This document shows positions 58,587 through 64,000 of a stretch of DNA of 64,000 bases, piece after piece. The position numbers and the translations under genes are program-made. This stretch comes from Impatiens glandulifera. Its lineage: Eukaryota; Streptophyta; Magnoliopsida; Ericales; Balsaminaceae. Location: contig NC_061862.1 in NCBI RefSeq assembly GCF_907164915.1, positions 137,755,520 to 137,819,519 of the forward strand. Direction: 5' to 3'. The stretch's first letter is position 1. The number at the start of each line of letters is the position of its first letter. Under the pieces are notes generated by a model, which did not search any database, had not been told where the DNA came from, and saw only the letters and a list, made by a program, of their open reading frames with translations.

Positions 58587-60310
58587 AAAGTTCATCAACA
58601 AAAAAATTTGGTAAGCATCCTTTCTATTTCCTAACTAAGTAGTTCTAATTTTGCTGATTAACACATGAATCTCATTTCACCAGTTTTAGTTGTTCTTGTT
58701 TGATTTATTAAGTTAGGTTATTTGGTAGGTAGAGCAAGAACACATGTCTTAAGGGTTATGGTTAGGTTTCCAAAATAATTTAATAGGAATTTGATCTAAT
58801 TGACAAAGAATATAGTTATAGTTTAAGTTGGATCATCACAAGTAATAGAAGAAAAACATGAAAGCAAAATAACTCAATTATTTTTACCCTATTCATTCTT
58901 ATAGAAAACAAATGTGGTACTTATCACATTTCCAATCAAATCAAATCAATCATTTTCCTAGAAATAACCAATCAATCTTTTAAATATAATGTAGCACCCT
59001 TAACTTTTAGGACAGTAGTTGAAAAGCAAATTAGTCACGGAGAAAACTATAACATAACCGCATCTATGTCACATTGAAATGTTTCTTGTTTATTAGTGTA
59101 TAAACCTGACTTGGTGGGTCAACAGACATAGTTTTAAGTTATAAAAATTATGATGATCTCTATCATTTGTTTCTGCTAGGCGGAATTTCACTGTTGAAAC
59201 CTGTTTGTTTTGGTTTTATTATGGCCACATATATTAGAAAGAAAGAAAGGAAAGGAAAGGAAAGGCCTACATAACTAACTACCCCATAAGAGGACAGATG
59301 AAACAATACTTCACTGTGTTTACGTGGGGGGAAGAGGAAGAAGCCCCCACCAATATTTGCTGTCGGTCCACCGACAGTTTTGGAAAACCATGAGAGGGTT
59401 AGTTTAGTCAATTTGTTTTAGAGAGAACTGTTAAAGGCATGAAAGGGGTCCTAGGATTTGGGGCTTTGTGGTCACTGAGTAGAGCGTATCTCTGTGGTGG
59501 TGGTGCCCATGATTATGTCTGCCCTTTGTAGAGAGTCAGAAAGAGAGAGATGAGGGAAGTTCCGTAATCATGTTCTGTTTGACTATTTGGCTTTTTTTTA
59601 TCCCATGTTTTAATTTGACCCTTGAGGCTGCCTGAATAGTCTAATTAACGATAATCCAAACAGGCGTGTGGGGTATCTGATTCTTTAAACACTTTCAGTC
59701 CATGCCATTTTGGAACACTCCTTAGAACAAATAAAAGCCTGCCTTATTTAGGGGGAGAGTTTTACAATAATGGGTCATAATTAGATTTTAAGGGTAATTT
59801 GTACTATTTGTACGGCTTGTTCGTTTCTTACTTTAGAAAACTGTATTACCTACCAAACCAAAGTGGTTATGATTAAAGAGTCTACCAGAGTGATAAAAAG
59901 ATCACGAGTTCGATTTTCACTTAAAACGCATTAAGGGTTATGATGGTGGGATGTTAGAATAGTTTTTCTAATTAAAAATTAGTATGACCTCCCTAAATCA
60001 CGATTGTAATTGGGTATAAAATATATATTTTTTTTTTAAGGAAAAGGGAGTATTTTAGTCCAAACCAAACAAGTTTACTTTATATTGGTGTTTTGAAAAG
60101 GAAAAAAAAGGGGGTCACTGAACTAATTAAAACCGACAGGAAAAAATGGGAAAAAGAAAATAGAAAAAAGTGAAAAAAATATATTTAGCTTGTCATCTAG
60201 CACGTCTGTAAAACCCTAGAAAAGCAAAAGAAATAAGGGTGGTCAAAGATTCAAAAGAAGAATAGAGAAGGGAGTTATACTATTATTGTTTAGAAATTAG
60301 AATCCACTAG
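58587..60310. other. 3' flank of the patatin-like gene and spacer
   Basis: A possible 3'UTR intron donor (GTAAGCATCC, 58611) follows the stop codon. From about 59150 to 59760 the sequence is less AT-rich and includes a GGAAA run (59246-59265) and GCTGTCGGTCCACCGACAG, a 9-bp inverted repeat, at 59359-59377. I recognise no gene; it may be UTR, regulatory sequence or a relic. Confidence 0.45.
59876..59990 (+). mobile_element. SINE-like fragment
   Basis: ATCACGAGTTCGATTTTCACTTAAAACGC (B-box region, about 59900) closely matches the SINE-like fragment at 27.2 kb. The A-box half is degenerate (TCTACCAGAGTGATAA). Confidence 0.45.
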
Positions 60311-61345
60311 ATTCTAGGCTTTGTTTGGTTTTGAGATTGATTCCAACCATAATTTAGGTATAGAAAGTGAGTGTTTAACTAGTTATTATTTTATTGTTTT
60401 GCTCATAGTAAAATGTTGATGTGAATCCAAACAAGCCTTTAGAGAAAAACTTGCATCCATCCTTCCACTAAATCTGGGACCATTATTTAAACAGTTGAAA
60501 ATTGTTGATGGCTAAGAAATTTAGGCCTAACTTTATTCGAATTTGAATAAACATGTGAATCTAATCTAATATAATATTTATTGAAGATTCTAATTAGTAA
60601 TAATATATTTGGTATATGCAGGAGGAGGGAGGAGGAAAGGGGTGGAAATAAAATGTGGAGGATGATAACTAGTACTGTAGTAGGGGAGGAGAAATGAAAA
60701 AAACATTTATTTGTTATTTTAACAATGAAAATGGACATAACTGAAGAAGAAGAGCATGGGAGAAAAAAAAAAAGAAAAAAAAAATTAAAAAAAAAGTATG
60801 TTTCTTCTTTCCTTTGCTTGCCGTGCCAAAATTTGCTTGATCATATAATCCAGAAGTTGGACGGGGTTTTAGCTGATTGATAATGTAGGTAAGTATGAAA
60901 GAAGAATCAGATAAACAATTAAAGTGGGGAGTCAGCTATTTGAATTTGAATTTGCTTTTTCATTTGAATTTGAATTTCTTTTCTTTTGTTTTTGGCCAAT
61001 AGTAAGTACTAAAATGTAAACTTGTAGTGCTAGACAATATACAATATATCAAATATCAGTGTGTCCATCTTTTCTTTTACTTTCCTTTTACCTTTACTCT
61101 TTAGTATATTATATTTTTTCTATTATTTAATTTATTCATTTTATTTTTTAAAAAACATTAATCAGTTAATCCAATATATATATATATATATATATAATAT
61201 TGTTAAAAAAATTATTGATTGTGGTGATTACCTTCTAGACAGTACATATGTTCATTAATTTTTTAAATATTTTTTTATGTAAAAAATTATAATTAATTAT
61301 TTCAAAATATAATATAATATTATTTTAAATAACAAATATAAATAA

Positions 61346-61389
<44 letters not shown>

Positions 61390-64000
61390 AGTAAATATTT
61401 TTGTGTGTAACAAAACAAATGTTTAAATTTATATTTCTTTATTATAATTTTATATAAATCATTATTTTAATAATTATATATAATTAAATAAAATTATATA
61501 ATAATAATAATAAAAAAGAATAAATAAAAAAGGTGAAGGGAGATAATAAAATTGTATTTAAACACATGGTTGATTATAATAAAATTATTGTAACAGATTA
61601 TTACGTAATAATTTTTTTAAAACTTATTAGTTATTATTATACAAGATTTGTTTGAATCAAACGAAGTAAAAAATAAATGTAAAATTGTTTGATTTATTTT
61701 AATTGTTAAATTGGAAATCTTTTTAATTTCATTTACTGTGTTAAACTTTTGGTTCTAGAATGAATTTTAGGTATTTATTTATATAAAAAAAACTCTTCTA
61801 TATATCATATTATCATTATTTTAATAATTAAATTATATAATTCATTAATTAAGAATTGGTTGAAATACTTTTCATTTTATTTTTTATTAAACTAATTATT
61901 TTTAATATTTTAAAAAAAATCAAACAAGAAAGTCATTCTCTTACATTAATGTTGGGGATTTAATTACTTTGAGAAAAAAGTGATTAGGGTTTAAATATGG
62001 GATTAGATTGGTTTGGATTCTCTATCTCTTATGGGGTAAAAAAGTATGTGTCAATTGGAAACCTTTCCCAAAATGATTTATTTGGATGCTTTCCAAAATG
62101 TTCTTATTTGGATTAGTTTCATTCATGATGGTATTTTCTTAAAGACATTTTATTACTTCAACGATTCTTCATTGCTATTTAGATGATATATTTGTCATCT
62201 TGATTGAGAATACACTTCTCATATATTATATTATTTTGTTAAACTTTGAGTGTCTAATTTTGAAGCTAACCAAATAATATTTTTCAAGTGTGGATACAAA
62301 GTAACCAATTATGAGTGAAGTGATTAAAAATCTTTACAAAATAATTTGAGTTAGAGTTTTTCTTCTTTCTCATAAATATTGAATATGGTAGAAGACTTTA
62401 TGATTCGGATAAGTTGATCTAATTCGAATATATAATCTATCTAAATAATCAAACTCACATCATTCATGAACCTCCTTAATTTATACCCAAAATTTATCGA
62501 GATTAGAATATACTAATTTTAGAATAATAAAAGAATTAATGAGATAAACCAACTTAGATAATTTGTTTGTTAATACTTATAACTAAAATTTAATATTAAT
62601 TTTTAATTTTTATTTATTTGATATGAAAATAAAACATGTTCATATATATAGAATAATTAAGGTAATTAATTTGGATCTTAATTTAAAAAATAAAATAAAA
62701 TATAAGACTTTAAAAACTTAAATCCTACCATTTAATAATTAATTTATTTTTGCTCTAATAATTTATTTTTGTACTTATTTGACATCTTTAATTAAGTATA
62801 AGTATAAAATATTAAGCTTTAATTTGATTAGGATTTGTAGGTAGACAGTAATGATGAATAATGTTTTCCTAAAACAATATAATTAAAGGATTAGAGTGCC
62901 CCCACATCATAGTGTATTTTATTCTCAATATTAATTAGGATGTTAGAGAAGGGTTTGTATTTATATATATTTTTGTTTAAGGAAGTGATTGATGATGAGT
63001 CATGGGCCTTAGTAATAATGGCTGTCATTAACAATGATTATGAACCATACACTCTTTCCTCTAATGATAATAATAAATAATATCATGTCCGTGCAATTAT
63101 CTTAAGTGGTGGTTAACCAACATTATCAACTAACAAAATTGAGAGAATTGTTTTTTTTGGTATATACCTTTTTTCATTAATAATTTTAATATATAGGGCC
63201 ACTATTAAATTAAGATACCATAGAGTTTTGCATCTTACAAAAACAATAAAATTGACATCTCAATCCATATTCATCATCACACGTTATTTGAAAACACTAG
63301 AAAAAGAGAATCGACTCGTGTAGGAATTAATTCAAATATTTGGATACATATTATTTAGTAATTGTATATGCATTGTTATTGTAATAAATATTAAGTTAAT
63401 TAAACGATTTATTAAAATATAAAAATTATGAACTTATTTAGATATTTAGAATAAGTACAGGGATATATTTGTATAGAAATAAAAATATCGTTGATGAACC
63501 GAATATTAAATGATTATATTATGACTAAGTCTAAACCCATATTGATAACTTACTTATTATGATATTTTCACGAGACAAAATGTAAAAAAATATTCATTCT
63601 CAAGAACACTCAAGGATATCAATAGAAGGTTGAAAGATATAATTTTAGTTGTAGTATTATAGATCAAGAAACGAGAGATTCAAGAATAAGAGAAGATTAG
63701 AAATTATTCACTACATTTTTTGATAGGTTTTCGTAACTTCAATTTATATTGATTTATCGACCTAGAGTAGAATGATTTAAAAACAAAATAAATAAAGATT
63801 TAGATTAAAGAATATAATCTAACCTATAAAAATAATAATAATAATAAATAATAAAAAATAAAAATATCAATAGAAAACATGTTCTTACAGATTGAGACAA
63901 GATTCTTGAGCTATAACTATTCTTTCTTTGTTGACATAATGGAATGAATACAATCTCTCAACATGGACTACATTATAGGGTAAAATAGTTTTTTATTCAT
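60311..64000. other. AT-rich terminal region with microsatellites
   Basis: A small inverted-repeat element may lie at 60314-60441 (TAGGCTTTGTTTGG ... CCAAACAAGCCTTTA, about 125 bp). TA runs are at 61173-61196 and 61351-61386, and a GAATTTGAATTTG duplication is near 60940-60978. No coding signal was seen up to the end of the window. Confidence 0.5.

Overview
This is an AT-rich stretch of a flowering-plant (most likely eudicot) nuclear genome. Long protein families are recovered only by joining many short exons across GT-AG introns, and most of the rest is nested transposable elements and microsatellites. I could not identify the species. There are no bacterial operons, CRISPR arrays, rRNA genes or intact tRNA genes.

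Three protein-coding genes look intact. (1) A CER1-type very-long-chain aldehyde/alkane-forming enzyme of cuticular wax synthesis lies on + at 12021-15699, with 10 exons and 624 residues. (2) A plastid/bacterial-type tryptophan/tyrosine permease-family (HAAAP) membrane transporter lies on - at 34324-26082, with 8 exons and 504 residues. One of its introns is 5.4 kb and filled with transposons. (3) A group III patatin-like lipid acyl hydrolase lies on + at 55541-58586, with 2 exons and 472 residues. Its nucleophile motif is GXGXG instead of GXSXG, and its leader has several upstream ORFs. The three genes are not an operon or an obvious pathway; at most two of them share a lipid theme.

Layout: 1-5.4 kb is AT-rich, with a GC-rich minisatellite and the 3' end of a LINE on -. 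A degenerate LINE of the same broad type lies on + at about 5.9-9.7 kb. The CER1 gene follows. From 16.6 to 18.9 kb a PIF/Harbinger-like element carries a Helitron-like insertion with a 292-bp tandem array. From 19.6 to 22 kb there are tandem repeats, including a 14-copy array of small hairpins with compensating stem changes. From 22.0 to 24.7 kb there is a 1.3-kb-arm inverted repeat, flanked by a Ty3/gypsy gag-protease relic. The transporter follows, with a LINE, a Mutator-type element, a small Mutator-type MITE and a SINE in its introns. At 34.9-37.9 kb is a second, larger Helitron of the same family in the opposite orientation, with textbook termini. A hAT-like element lies at 38.1-39.0 kb. 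From 39 to 49 kb the sequence is mostly featureless AT-rich DNA. At 49.5-52.5 kb a 39-bp-repeat open frame precedes a copia-like LTR that is split by a hAT element (perfect 8-bp duplication), itself split by a PIF-like element. The patatin-like gene and AT-rich flanks complete the window.

The strongest candidates for something unusual are these: the Helitron tandem monomers that each carry tRNA-like A and B boxes; the covarying hairpin minisatellite at 21.2-21.7 kb; and the 1.3-kb inverted repeat at 22.0-24.7 kb, which could yield a long hairpin RNA.
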